This document shows, piece after piece, positions 55,386 to 64,000 of a DNA stretch of 64,000 bases. Source of the stretch: Paenirhodobacter ferrireducens (GTDB lineage: Bacteria > Pseudomonadota > Alphaproteobacteria > Rhodobacterales > Rhodobacteraceae); NCBI RefSeq assembly GCF_004022265.1, contig NZ_SAVB01000001.1, positions 236,986 to 300,985 on the forward strand. Reading direction: 5' to 3'. The notes beneath the pieces were generated by a model that saw only the letters and a program-made list of their open reading frames with translations, ran no database searches and was not told the DNA's origin. The position numbers and the translations under genes are program-made. Position 1 is the first letter of the stretch, and the number at the start of each line of letters is the position of its first letter.

Positions 55386-55409
55386 GCCGCCCCCGATAAC
55401 GGGGGCGGC
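55386..55409 (-). terminator. hairpin between the binding-protein and permease genes
   Basis: GCCGCCCCCG/CGGGGGCGGC with loop ATAA, about 22 nt after the binding-protein stop codon, without a T run. Structures here commonly protect the abundant upstream mRNA and lower expression of the permeases. Confidence 0.7.
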
Positions 55410-55431
55410 ACGAGGGGCGAGAGGCCCCGGT

Positions 55432-56535
55432 TTACTGGACGTTCGCGCCGACGACCTTGTCCCAGCCGGCGACGACCGCTTCCTTGTTCGCGGCCTGCTC
55501 GTCGAGCGAGGGGAAATAGGCCTTGGCATAGGCTTCGGCCGGCGGCAGGGCGTCGATCAGTTCCTGCGGAACCTTGCCGGCGGCGGCCATCGCGTTGAAG
55601 CGCGCCGGGTGGCAATAGCCCTTCAGCCAGAGGTTCTGGCCCTCGTCCGAGTAGATGTATTCCATCCACAGCTTCGCCGCGTTCGGATGCGGCGCATGGG
55701 CCGAGATCGCCTGCACGTAGACACCGGCGAGCACGCCCGAAGCCGGCACCACGACTTCGACCGGCGGGTTGCCGGCCAGCGTGTCACGCGCGGCCAGCGC
55801 GTTGTAGTCCCAGGTCACCACGATCGGCGTCGCGCCCTGCGCGAGGGTGCCGGCCTTGCCGATCACCGGAACGAAGTTCTTCGCGTCGTTCAGCTTTTTG
55901 AAGAAGCCGAGGCCCTTCTCGCCGGCGTCCTTGCCGGCCTTGCCGCCCTCGGACAGGCCCGAGGCGAGCACTGCGAGAATCGCCTGGTTCGAGGCGCGCG
56001 GGTCACCTGCCAGCGCCACCTGGCCGGCATATTCGGGCTTCGCGAGATCGGCCCAGTCGGTCGGGACGGTGTCGACGAGGTCCTTGTTCACCATGAACGA
56101 CATCACGCCGTAATAGTCGCCATACCAGTAGCCGTCGGCGTCCTTGATGTTGTCCGGGATCTCGTCCCAGCCCGAGACCTTGTAGGGCTGGAGCAGCCCT
56201 TCTTCCTTGGCCTGCGGGCCGAAGCTCAGACCGACGTCGATCACGTCGGGGGCCTGCGGGCCGGTGTTGCCCTTGTTGGCGCGGATCGCCTCGAGCTCGT
56301 CGGCCGAGCCCGCGTCGGGGTTCAGCTCGTTCACCTTGATGTCGGGATACTTGGCCTTGAAGCCGTCGATCACCGCGCCATAGCCGCACCAGTCATGCGG
56401 CAGCGCGATCGTGGTCAGCATGCCTTCGGCCTTCGCCGCCGCCTCGAGCGCGGTCATGTCTTCGGCGTGGACGAGCGCGGTGGTGGCGAGCAGCGCGGCG
56501 GCGCCGGCAAGCCAGTGCATCGGTTTCATCGTCAT
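55432..56535 (-). CDS. ABC transporter solute-binding protein (type 2, AfuA/PotD-like)
   Basis: A 367-residue periplasmic protein with a signal peptide ending ALVHA. Type-2 binding fold: MTALEAAAKAEGMLTTIALP, GFKAKYPDIKVNELNPDAGSA, VNKDLVDTVPTDWADLAKPEY. It resembles Fe3+/polyamine/phosphonate receptors; key ligand residues of the iron type (paired Tyr) are not evident, so a small organic ligand is more likely. GGGGAG precedes the ATG. Confidence 0.88.
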   Translation of the reverse strand: MTMKPMHWLAGAAALLATTALVHAEDMTALEAAAKAEGMLTTIALPHDWCGYGAVIDGFKAKYPDIKVNELNPDAGSADELEAIRANKGNTGPQAPDVIDVGLSFGPQAKEEGLLQPYKVSGWDEIPDNIKDADGYWYGDYYGVMSFMVNKDLVDTVPTDWADLAKPEYAGQVALAGDPRASNQAILAVLASGLSEGGKAGKDAGEKGLGFFKKLNDAKNFVPVIGKAGTLAQGATPIVVTWDYNALAARDTLAGNPPVEVVVPASGVLAGVYVQAISAHAPHPNAAKLWMEYIYSDEGQNLWLKGYCHPARFNAMAAAGKVPQELIDALPPAEAYAKAYFPSLDEQAANKEAVVAGWDKVVGANVQ

Positions 56536-56807
56536 TCGGTTTCTCCCCGTTGTCGGAAGCCTGGGCCCGGGATGGGCTGCAGCATGCACCTAGGCGCCTT
56601 CTGTGACAGTCACGCGACACGTGCGCCTTCGGGCCGTCAAGTTTTGACCAGCGGGGCAAGACTTGCCCGATTCCGGGCGCGTTGCAACAAATCTGTTGCG
56701 CGACTGTCATCTTCCGGTGCCGCCTGCCGTCACGTCGTCATCCGGCACGGCAGCGTGCGTGATTTTTTGTCGCAGCCGTGGCAGGATGGCCGAGGGAGGA
56801 CCGACAC
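56536..56807. promoter_or_regulatory. divergent control region of the ABC importer and ABM gene
   Basis: 272 bp. It holds the inverted repeats GCAACA-AATC-TGTTGC (56684-56699) and GTGAC-A-GTCAC near 56602-56612, both possible operators. No regulator gene is adjacent. GAGGGAGGA before 56808 is the ABM gene's ribosome-binding site. Confidence 0.4.
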
Positions 56808-57125
56808 ATGACCGAAATCACGACGGATTTTGACGGGCAGACGGTGATCTGCACGTTCGAGATGACCCCCGCCACCGCGGCCGAGCTGATGGCTGCGCTC
56901 GAGGATGCCTATGAGAACTGCATCCGCCATCAGCCCGGTTTTCTTGGGGCAGGGCTGCACATGAACGACGCGCAGACGCGGATCGCGAATTACTCGAAAT
57001 GGGAAAAGCGCGGCGACTATCAGGCGATGCTGCGCACCCCCGAGATGATCACGCGCAACCGCCACATCGCCACGCTGTGCCGCAGCTTCGAGCCGGTGAT
57101 GTACGAGGTCGGCGCCGTTTTCTGA
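56808..57125 (+). CDS. ABM-domain (antibiotic biosynthesis monooxygenase fold) protein
   Basis: A 105-residue small dimeric alpha/beta barrel protein. ATAAELMAALEDAYENCIRHQPGFLGAGLHMNDAQTRIANYSKWEK is the ABM core. Members act as cofactor-less monooxygenases, heme-degrading enzymes or unknown. A longer start 30 bp upstream is possible but has no ribosome-binding site. Confidence 0.82.
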   Translation: MTEITTDFDGQTVICTFEMTPATAAELMAALEDAYENCIRHQPGFLGAGLHMNDAQTRIANYSKWEKRGDYQAMLRTPEMITRNRHIATLCRSFEPVMYEVGAVF

Positions 57126-57239
57126 CACCGCGCCGAGCGAAAACCCCGTATTCTCCGCGCCACCGGTGCCGCCTGCCTTGCGCGACGTCCGGGTTTGTGC
57201 TGCGGTGCGGCAAGTCACGGATGCGAGGCGGGGGGAAGA

Positions 57240-57869
57240 ATGGCAGGCACGGTAATCACGGTCGCGCAACAGAAGGGGGGCGCCGGCAAGACCACGCTCG
57301 CGGTGAACCTCGCGGTGGCGCTGCTGAAGCGGGGCGCAAGCGTCGCGCTGCTCGACACTGACCCGCAGGGTTCGCTCGGCCGCTGGTTCATGACCCGGCG
57401 CGAGACGCTGGGCGAGGCCGGGCTCGAGTTTTCCACCTCCTCTGCCTGGGGGGTGAGCTACGAGGTCGAGAAGCTGAAGAAGCTGGTCGACGTGGTGATC
57501 ATCGACACCCCGCCGAAGGTTGACAGCGATCTGCGCCCGGCGCTGCGCGAGGCGGACATGGTGCTGGTGCCGATCTCGGCGAGCCTTGTCGATTTGTGGG
57601 CGACCGAGGGCGTGCTCGACCTGGCCCGGCGCGAGGGCAAGCTGCCGAAGCTGGTGCTGAACCGGGTGAAGCGCGGCACGCGTCTGGATGCCGAGGTGCG
57701 CACCGCTGCCGAGCAGCTGGAGGGCGAGCTGATCGCGCCGGTGCTGGCGCATCGCGTGGTCTATGCCGAGACGCTGGGGCAGGGGCTTGGCGTGGTCGAG
57801 GCGGTGCGCCGCGGCCCCGCCCATGACGAGGTCGAGGCGCTGCTCGACGTGCTCTTCGCGCGCAGCTGA
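57240..57869 (+). CDS. orphan ParA-family ATPase
   Basis: A 209-residue Walker-type ATPase: deviant Walker A KGGAGKTT at 12-19, Walker B VVIIDTPP with the Asp. No ParB gene is adjacent; such orphan ParA proteins position chromosomes, chemoreceptor clusters or other cargo. It ends five bases before the stop of the convergent uvrB gene. Confidence 0.87.
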   Translation: MAGTVITVAQQKGGAGKTTLAVNLAVALLKRGASVALLDTDPQGSLGRWFMTRRETLGEAGLEFSTSSAWGVSYEVEKLKKLVDVVIIDTPPKVDSDLRPALREADMVLVPISASLVDLWATEGVLDLARREGKLPKLVLNRVKRGTRLDAEVRTAAEQLEGELIAPVLAHRVVYAETLGQGLGVVEAVRRGPAHDEVEALLDVLFARS

Positions 57870-57874
57870 TCCCC

Positions 57875-60058
<2,184 letters not shown>

Positions 60059-60223
60059 GGGCAGGCTCCTCGCGCGGGCGCGGCAATCCCGTCATACTTG
60101 ATCTCTTTTCGTTCTCTTTCAAGGCCTTGCTGGTGCAGGGCAGGTGGCAGGGCCTCAGAGATGACAATTTTAGAAATGAAATCAGATGGCTGGAGCGGAA
60201 ATCTGTTGCTTTTCCCGGCGCAG

Positions 60224-60238
60224 GTTCGCAGATTGTTC
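60224..60238. promoter_or_regulatory. LexA (SOS) box of the Rhodobacter type
   Basis: GTTC-GCAGATT-GTTC matches the direct-repeat LexA site GTTC-N7-GTTC known for Rhodobacter. It stands between the divergent uvrB and NDUFS4-like genes; uvrB is the expected SOS target. The 348 bp between the genes hold nothing else I can name. Confidence 0.7.
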
Positions 60239-60406
60239 GCGCGGGCGCGTCTGCCTGCCGGCCGGGCAGTCCCTTTGACGCTTCGTTCCCGCGACCCGGC
60301 CGGCAGTGCGGCTGTCTGTGTCACGCCGCTGGGCGCGATGGCGGTCAAGGCTTGCGCTTTCGCGTGGATCGACTAGAAAAAGGCGAGTTCCGAGAAGGGG
60401 AAGACC

Positions 60407-60718
60407 ATGCGCGCGCGTATCTATCAGCCGGCCCGCAATGCCATGCAATCCGGTCAGGCCAAGACCAAGGTCTGGTACCTCGATTTCGAGCCCGCCGATG
60501 CGCGGGAGATCGACCCGCTGATGGGCTGGACGAGCTCCGACGACACGCAGTCGCAGGTGCGCCTGAAGTTCGAGACGCGCGAGGCTGCCGAGGCCTATGC
60601 CAAGGAGAACGGCATCGACTATGCCGTGACCGAACCGCACAAGCGCACCGCCAACATCCGCGCCCGCGGCTATGGCGAGAATTTCGCGTCCGATCGCCGC
60701 GCGAACTGGACCCACTGA
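60407..60718 (+). CDS. NDUFS4-like accessory subunit of respiratory complex I
   Basis: A 103-residue protein of the ETC complex I subunit family (mitochondrial NDUFS4, alphaproteobacterial supernumerary subunit). [27 protein letters not shown] and [30 protein letters not shown] are diagnostic. Stabilises the NADH-oxidising module. AAGGGGAAG precedes the ATG. Confidence 0.93.
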   Translation: MRARIYQPARNAMQSGQAKTKVWYLDFEPADAREIDPLMGWTSSDDTQSQVRLKFETREAAEAYAKENGIDYAVTEPHKRTANIRARGYGENFASDRRANWTH

Positions 60719-60913
60719 GGGTGTAGATCGGGGCAAGGTTGTCTCGAAATCGGAGCAAGGATTTCGCGGGGCCCCGGACTTGGATCTTGGTGAATGCGGC
60801 GCGCAACATGTTGGTGCTCGTCGCCGCGCCGCAGAAATCCTCCCGAAGCCGACTTCCTCAGGGCGACCCAACCGGTCGCCCGTTGTCTTTCCAGACCTGC
60901 CAGAGTGCTCATC

Positions 60914-61849
60914 ATGATCATTACCCACCTCGTGACCCACAACGGCGGGTTTCACGCGGACGAACTTCTCTCCTCGGTCATCCTGACCCGCCTGTTCCCG
61001 CAGGCCGAGGTGGTGCGCACCCGTGACGCCGCGTGGATCACCCCCGGTGAGGGCAAGATCATCTATGATGTGGGGCGCGATTACGACGCCGAGGCGGGCA
61101 TCTTTGACCACCACCAGCGCCCCAATCCCGTGCGTGAGGACGAACAGCCCTACAGTTCCCTCGGTCTGATCTGGAAGCATTACGGCCTTGATTACCTCCG
61201 CGCTTTGGAGATCCCCGAGGCCGATCTGGAAGACATCCACGCCAGCTTTGAGCAGAGCTTTGTCCTGCCCATCGACCTGATGGACAACGGCGCGATGAAC
61301 CCTTCGGTCGCAGGTCCGCTGACGCCTTTGACCCTCTCGGTCCTGTTGGAAAGCCTGAAGCCCGTCTTCGACAATCGTAGCTCTGACGCGGACGATGAAG
61401 CCTTCGCGGCGGCGCTGCCGATCGCGCGGGCGTTTGTCGAGGCGTCGATCACCAAGAAAGCCGCCAAGCGGCGTGCCGAAGCGATTGTCACCAAGGCGAT
61501 CCAGGATGCGGGCAGCGCGCGCATTCTGGAATTGCCCATGGGCATGCCCTTCCGCTCGGCCATTGAGGCGACTGGCGCGGACCACCTGCTGTTCGTGGTG
61601 ACCCCCCGTGACACTGACTGGTCCATCGGCGGTATTCGCATCAGCGGTGACAGCTTTGAGCAACGTGCCGATCTGCCCGCCGCATGGGCTGGCCTGACCG
61701 ATGCGGCCTTGGAAGAAGCCAGCGGCGTCAAAGGTGCAAAGTTCTGTCACAACGGACGGTTCATCGCGGTTGCCAGCAGCCGTGAGGCAGCCCTGAAGAT
61801 GGCCGCACTGGCCGTCGAAGAGGCCGAGCGCACAGGCGCCGCAGCCTGA
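60914..61849 (+). CDS. MYG1-family protein (DHH-like phosphoesterase fold)
   Basis: A 311-residue MYG1-family protein; eukaryotic MYG1 is a 3'-5' RNA exonuclease. THNGGFHADE (His9, His14, Asp16) and DHHQ (65-68) give the metal site. The start MIITHLVTHN lies without a strong ribosome-binding site. GC is visibly lower and codon use different from the genes before 60718, which suggests transfer or a different genomic region. The 195 bp before it hold no gene that I can support. Confidence 0.85.
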   Translation: MIITHLVTHNGGFHADELLSSVILTRLFPQAEVVRTRDAAWITPGEGKIIYDVGRDYDAEAGIFDHHQRPNPVREDEQPYSSLGLIWKHYGLDYLRALEIPEADLEDIHASFEQSFVLPIDLMDNGAMNPSVAGPLTPLTLSVLLESLKPVFDNRSSDADDEAFAAALPIARAFVEASITKKAAKRRAEAIVTKAIQDAGSARILELPMGMPFRSAIEATGADHLLFVVTPRDTDWSIGGIRISGDSFEQRADLPAAWAGLTDAALEEASGVKGAKFCHNGRFIAVASSREAALKMAALAVEEAERTGAAA

Positions 61850-61865
61850 TTTCGCTGACGGCACG

Positions 61866-61956
61866 ATGGATTTCCTGCTGAACGGAGACGAAACGGGGAG
61901 AACCACGATCCGTCTGGCCCATGGCTCTGGCGCAGCGATGGACACATCCTTGGATG
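61866..61956 (+). pseudogene. N-terminal fragment of an alpha/beta hydrolase, cut by an IS3-family remnant
   Basis: The frame starting at 61866 reads MDFLLNGDETGRTTIRLAHG and then SGAAMD, matching the start of KANL3/TEX30-type alpha/beta hydrolases (xxLLAHGAGxxMDS). It loses similarity near 61950 and stops at 61991, where IS3-family sequence has begun. The rest of the gene is missing. It followed MYG1 by 16 bp and was probably in the same operon. Confidence 0.6.
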
Positions 61957-62078
61957 GAAGTGCTGTGACCCCCGATAGCTCGTCCATCTGATGCTAGGGT
62001 CCGTCCCAATGAGAGGACCGGACATGAAGAGATCGAAGTTCACCGAAGAGCAGATCATCGCGATCCTGCGAGAGCAGG

Positions 62079-62096
62079 GTCGACATGTATGTCGAC
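62079..62096. repeat. 18-bp palindrome inside the OrfA remnant
   Basis: GTCGACAT-GT-ATGTCGAC: two perfect 8-base arms. It replaces the codons that IS3 OrfA proteins have between REQ and GATTAEVC. Confidence 0.7.
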
Positions 62097-62219
62097 GGGG
62101 CAACGACTGCAGAGGTCTGCCGCAGGCACGGGATCAGTAGCGCCACGTTCTATGCCTGGAAGGCGAAGTTCGGCGGCATGGAGCCGTCGGAGGCAAAGCG
62201 TCTGAAGGCCCTCGAAGAG

Positions 62220-62259
62220 TGAGCCCGTGAACGCCACTGGTCCGAGAGAGCGGGCGAAC
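62220..62259 (+). repeat. covarying stem-loop unit A
   Basis: 40 bp inserted in the IS3 OrfA remnant. Stem GCCCGT/GCGGGC (one G-T pair) around the loop GAACGCCACTGGTCCGAGAGA-like sequence; shares the core CGCCAYTGGTCCGAG with units B to E. Confidence 0.75.
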
Positions 62260-62439
62260 AACGGCAAGCTGAAGCGTCTGCTTGCCGAAGCGATGCTCGA
62301 CAACACCGCGCTGAAGGATCTGCTCGGCGTTGTTGCAGAACTCGCGCCTGAGGCGTGACTGCCCCATACCCCACTGACGCTGACGTCATGCGACGCGGAC
62401 GATCTCGGCGGTTCCGAGGGCGTTGAAGCGGTTCATGAC

Positions 62440-62479
62440 TGAGCAGGCGAACGCCACCGGTCCGAGAGAGCCTGCGAAG
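62440..62479 (+). repeat. covarying stem-loop unit B
   Basis: 40 bp in the 3' part of the IS5 transposase gene, reading in the plus direction (antisense to the gene). Stem GCAGGC/GCCTGC; core CGCCACCGGTCCGAG. Aligned base for base with unit A, the stem bases change on both sides together. Confidence 0.75.
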
Positions 62480-62986
62480 GATGCGGATCTGGATTTCGGC
62501 GGTCTGGCGATCGGGGGCTCTCGCGGCGATGCGCTCACCGAAGGACTTTAGGCAGCGCATCTTGGCCTCGGCGCGGCTGCGGACGTGGTCTCCCGTCCAC
62601 CGTTTCCAGAGCGCCCGGCCGTAGTGACGCGTTGCGCGCAAGGTTTCGTTGCGGGCCCGAGCAGCCGGGCAGTCCTCCTTTCACGGTCTGCCATTCTTGC
62701 GGATCGGGATGATGGCCGTGCCACCCCGTGCGATGATGGCGCCGTGGCAGCGGCGGGTATCGTAGGCCCCGTCTGTGGTAACGGTGCCGATGGCTTCGTC
62801 GTCCGGGATCTGGCCAAGGAGGTCCGGCAGGACAGGGCTATCGCCTTCTCGACTGGGCGTGAACTCGACCGCGCGGATGTCGGATGTGGCGGTGTCCATG
62901 GCCAGATGGACCTTGCGCCATTGGCGCCGTCCCTGAACACCATGCTTCCGGGCCTGCCATTCCCCGTCGCCAAGGAACTTGATGCC

Positions 62987-63028
62987 CCCTCGCCGGTTCG
63001 CTCGAACCGGTGGCGCTTCACCGGCTCG
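62987..63028 (-). repeat. covarying stem-loop unit E
   Basis: 42 bp on the minus strand, between LVD and GIKFLGDG of the IS5 transposase. Stem GCCGGT/ACCGGC; core CGCCACCGGTTCGAG (one change from the common core). Confidence 0.75.
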
Positions 63029-63171
63029 ATGTCCACCAGCAGGTTCAGCGGTCCGCCGGCTCGGCGATACGGGATCTGAACCGTCAGGGTCTTTTGCCTG
63101 CGACACAGCGTGGAGTAGTCCGGAACAGGCCAGTCGAGCCCCGCCAAGCGTAGCAGGCTCGCCACCATCCC

Positions 63172-63213
63172 GTTCGCCAGTGGGCTCGGACCAATGGCGC
63201 CTCACTGGCTCAC
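63172..63213 (-). repeat. covarying stem-loop unit C
   Basis: 42 bp on the minus strand, after LPLRQ of the IS5 transposase. Stem GCCAGTG/CACTGGC, 7 bp perfect; core CGCCATTGGTCCGAG. Confidence 0.75.
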
Positions 63214-63375
63214 TCTGCCGCAGCGGCAACTTAAACAACACCTTAATCGACAAGCAAAACTGGATCGCCGCGTCTGAGAAGACCGGCGGGCGCCCAGGGC
63301 AGCCTTCATGCGGCGGGTGCCAGGCCATCTCCATATCCAGCCAGATCAGCAACGACCCCCGATTGCGCAGGGCGG

Positions 63376-63417
63376 CCCTCGCCATTGTGCTCGGACCAAT
63401 GGCGCATCAATGGCTCG
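63376..63417 (-). repeat. covarying stem-loop unit D
   Basis: 42 bp on the minus strand, after NWSAY of the IS5 transposase. Stem GCCATTG/CAATGGC, 7 bp perfect; core CGCCATTGGTCCGAG, identical to unit C although the stems differ. Confidence 0.75.
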
Positions 63418-63655
63418 ATAGGCGGACCAGTTCGTTGTGCGGTAGCGGGCGGGCTCGGGCTTGCTCATGCCGCCCGTCTAACCGACTGGATTCGTGATGT
63501 GAATTCTTCGCGGCCAGAGTTCTGCAACAACGCCGCGCAGCAGAAGCGGGAACGAACAGCGACAAATCGTGAAAGTGCGAAACAAATTGCGAAACTTCAC
63601 CGGGGTCGCGGGACCAGATAGAGGGGAAATCTGAGAATGATCAATAATTTCAATA

Positions 63656-63739
63656 TGGTGCGGGTGAAGGGACTCGAACCCCCACGCCAAAGGCGCCAGA
63701 ACCTAAATCTGGTGCGTCTACCAGTTTCGCCACACCCGC
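63656..63739 (-). tRNA. tRNA-Leu (anticodon UAG)
   Basis: Minus strand: acceptor GCGGGTG pairs with CACCCGC; D-arm GGCGAAACTGGTAGAC; anticodon stem CCAGA/TCTGG with loop TTTAGGT, so anticodon TAG; a class II variable arm (CGCCTTTGGCGT); T-loop GGTTCGAGTCC; discriminator A and encoded CCA at 63656-63658. All expected bases for Leu are present. It is flanked by IS remnants. Confidence 0.95.
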
Positions 63740-63912
63740 ATCTGCCTGCTTTTTTAATACATAGCAAGGCCTTGGCCCATTTATCACGCCGCAATATCGT
63801 GTGCTAGTGGGGAAGTGTTTTATAATGCGTTTTCTACTTTCACGTTCTGTCCTTATTCCGTTCTCGCGCGCTTTGAGCTACTCCCGATCCCTTGGACAGT
63901 TTCCGGGATGAT

Positions 63913-64000
63913 TTAAGCTACTCTCTGCGCCTGCTGGTCGGTTTCGATCTGGTTGAAGTAGACCACGGCGGGCGGCTTTCCGCCATGGGCGGCGTGGGGC
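63913..64000 (-). CDS. IS3-family transposase OrfB, C-terminal end (cut by window edge)
   Basis: The last 28 codons on the minus strand read HGGKPPAVVYFNQIETDQ and then QAQRVA before a TAA, the usual end of IS3-family integrase-core transposases. The gene continues beyond the window, so it is not known whether it is intact. The sequence after its stop (TGGACAGTTTCCGGGATGA region at 63893-63912) probably is the IS end. Confidence 0.75.
   Translation of the reverse strand, partial: PHAAHGGKPPAVVYFNQIETDQQAQRVA

Larger units (their letters stand above)
62024..62325 (+). pseudogene. IS3-family transposase OrfA, broken
   Basis: MKRSKFTEEQIIAILREQ begins a normal OrfA (HTH of the IS3/IS407 type). 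An 18-bp palindrome at 62079-62096 interrupts it and shifts the frame; the next frame continues CRRHGISSATFYAWKAKFGG until a 40-bp stem-loop unit (62220-62259) adds a stop; then LKRLLAEAMLDNTALKDLLG in another frame. At 62326 the IS5 element begins. OrfB is absent on the far side. Confidence 0.85.
62386..63468 (-). pseudogene. IS5-family transposase, interrupted four times
   Basis: Beginning at 63468 (MSKPEPARYRTTNWSAY), the reading passes through unit D, NRGSLLIWLDMEMAW, CLSIKVLFKLPLRQ, unit C, MVASLLRLAGLDWPVPDY, unit E, GIKFLGDGEWQARKHG, then a frame break near 62681 after IPIRKNGRP, RHYGRALWKRWTGDHVRSR, unit B, and MNRFNALGTAEIVRVA-like end at 62386. The DDE-type core (MDTATSDIRAVEFT, TDGAYDTRRCH) is visible, but no single frame covers it. 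Confidence 0.88.
62326..63534 (-). mobile_element. IS5-family insertion sequence, inactive
   Basis: Perfect 18-bp terminal inverted repeats: GGCGTTGTTGCAGAACTC at 62326-62343 and its complement at 63517-63534. The 1209-bp element carries one transposase gene on the minus strand. Four 40-42 bp units (B, C, D, E) lie in that gene and raise the length from about 1045 bp. It sits within the IS3 remnant, whose right part is gone. Confidence 0.88.

Noticed and set aside
60719..60913. Transposase fragment before the MYG1 gene
   Set aside because: One frame has a stretch (WILVNAARNMLVLVAA) that vaguely recalls transposase C-termini, but the similarity is too weak to annotate.
62220..63417. CRISPR array or integron attC array as explanation of units A-E
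   Set aside because: Spacing is irregular, both orientations occur, no constant-length spacers exist, and the conserved part is the loop, not the ends as in attC.

Overview
The window is high-GC (about 68%) chromosomal DNA of an alphaproteobacterium, most likely of the Rhodobacteraceae/Paracoccaceae. The evidence is the Rhodobacter capsulatus-type ferredoxin-NADP reductase, the DUF2849-cysI-cysH-DUF934 sulfite operon, the ihfB-lapA-trpF-trpB order, the pdxA-surA-lptD-lptG-lptF block, a GTTC-N7-GTTC LexA box and alphaproteobacterial Zur boxes.

Layout. 1-212 holds what looks like a small RNA gene behind a perfect FNR/FnrL box. 232-2560: L,D-transpeptidase, infC (probable ATA start) and an Ala-rich anchored protein. 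2580-7212: fpr, then assimilatory sulfite reduction genes with a divergent Lrp-type regulator. 7349-10190: tpiA and Fe-S/OYE genes. 10296-14057: prfA-prmC, a DUF4167 protein and rsmA. 14178-20965: pdxA, surA and the LptDGF lipopolysaccharide export genes. 21095-28740: pepA, holC, tgt, trmJ, a kinase/ThiE-like pair and other housekeeping genes. 28756-35687: a LysR regulator divergent from a Ugp-type ABC importer followed by a GpdQ/CpdA-like phosphodiesterase and a HAD phosphatase, which together suggest scavenging of glycerophosphodiesters; the second permease gene is frameshifted. 35684-37135: EamA exporter and MarR regulator facing each other across two 14-bp palindromes. 37558-40572: ihfB-lapA-trpF-GNAT-trpB. 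41214-44350: the Zur-controlled znuA / zur-znuC-znuB locus. 44604-48631: small secreted protein, YjbF/YjbH envelope or exopolysaccharide genes and a sulfotransferase. 48864-51803: TRAP transporter. 52191: cold shock gene. 52665-56535: a second ABC importer. 56808-60718: ABM protein, orphan ParA, uvrB with a LexA box, and an NDUFS4-like complex I subunit.

From 60914 on, composition and content change: a MYG1-family gene, a truncated alpha/beta hydrolase, an IS3-family remnant, a complete but dead IS5-family element with perfect 18-bp ends, a tRNA-Leu(UAG), and the end of another IS3-family transposase at the window edge.

The most unusual signals are: (1) the putative FnrL-activated sRNA, whose three stem-loops each expose the same CTCCCT; (2) five 40-42 bp stem-loop units, with stems that covary and a conserved loop, all lodged in the two dead transposase genes between 62220 and 63417; (3) a repeated element made of a constant block plus stem-loops, found in four places immediately 3' of genes.
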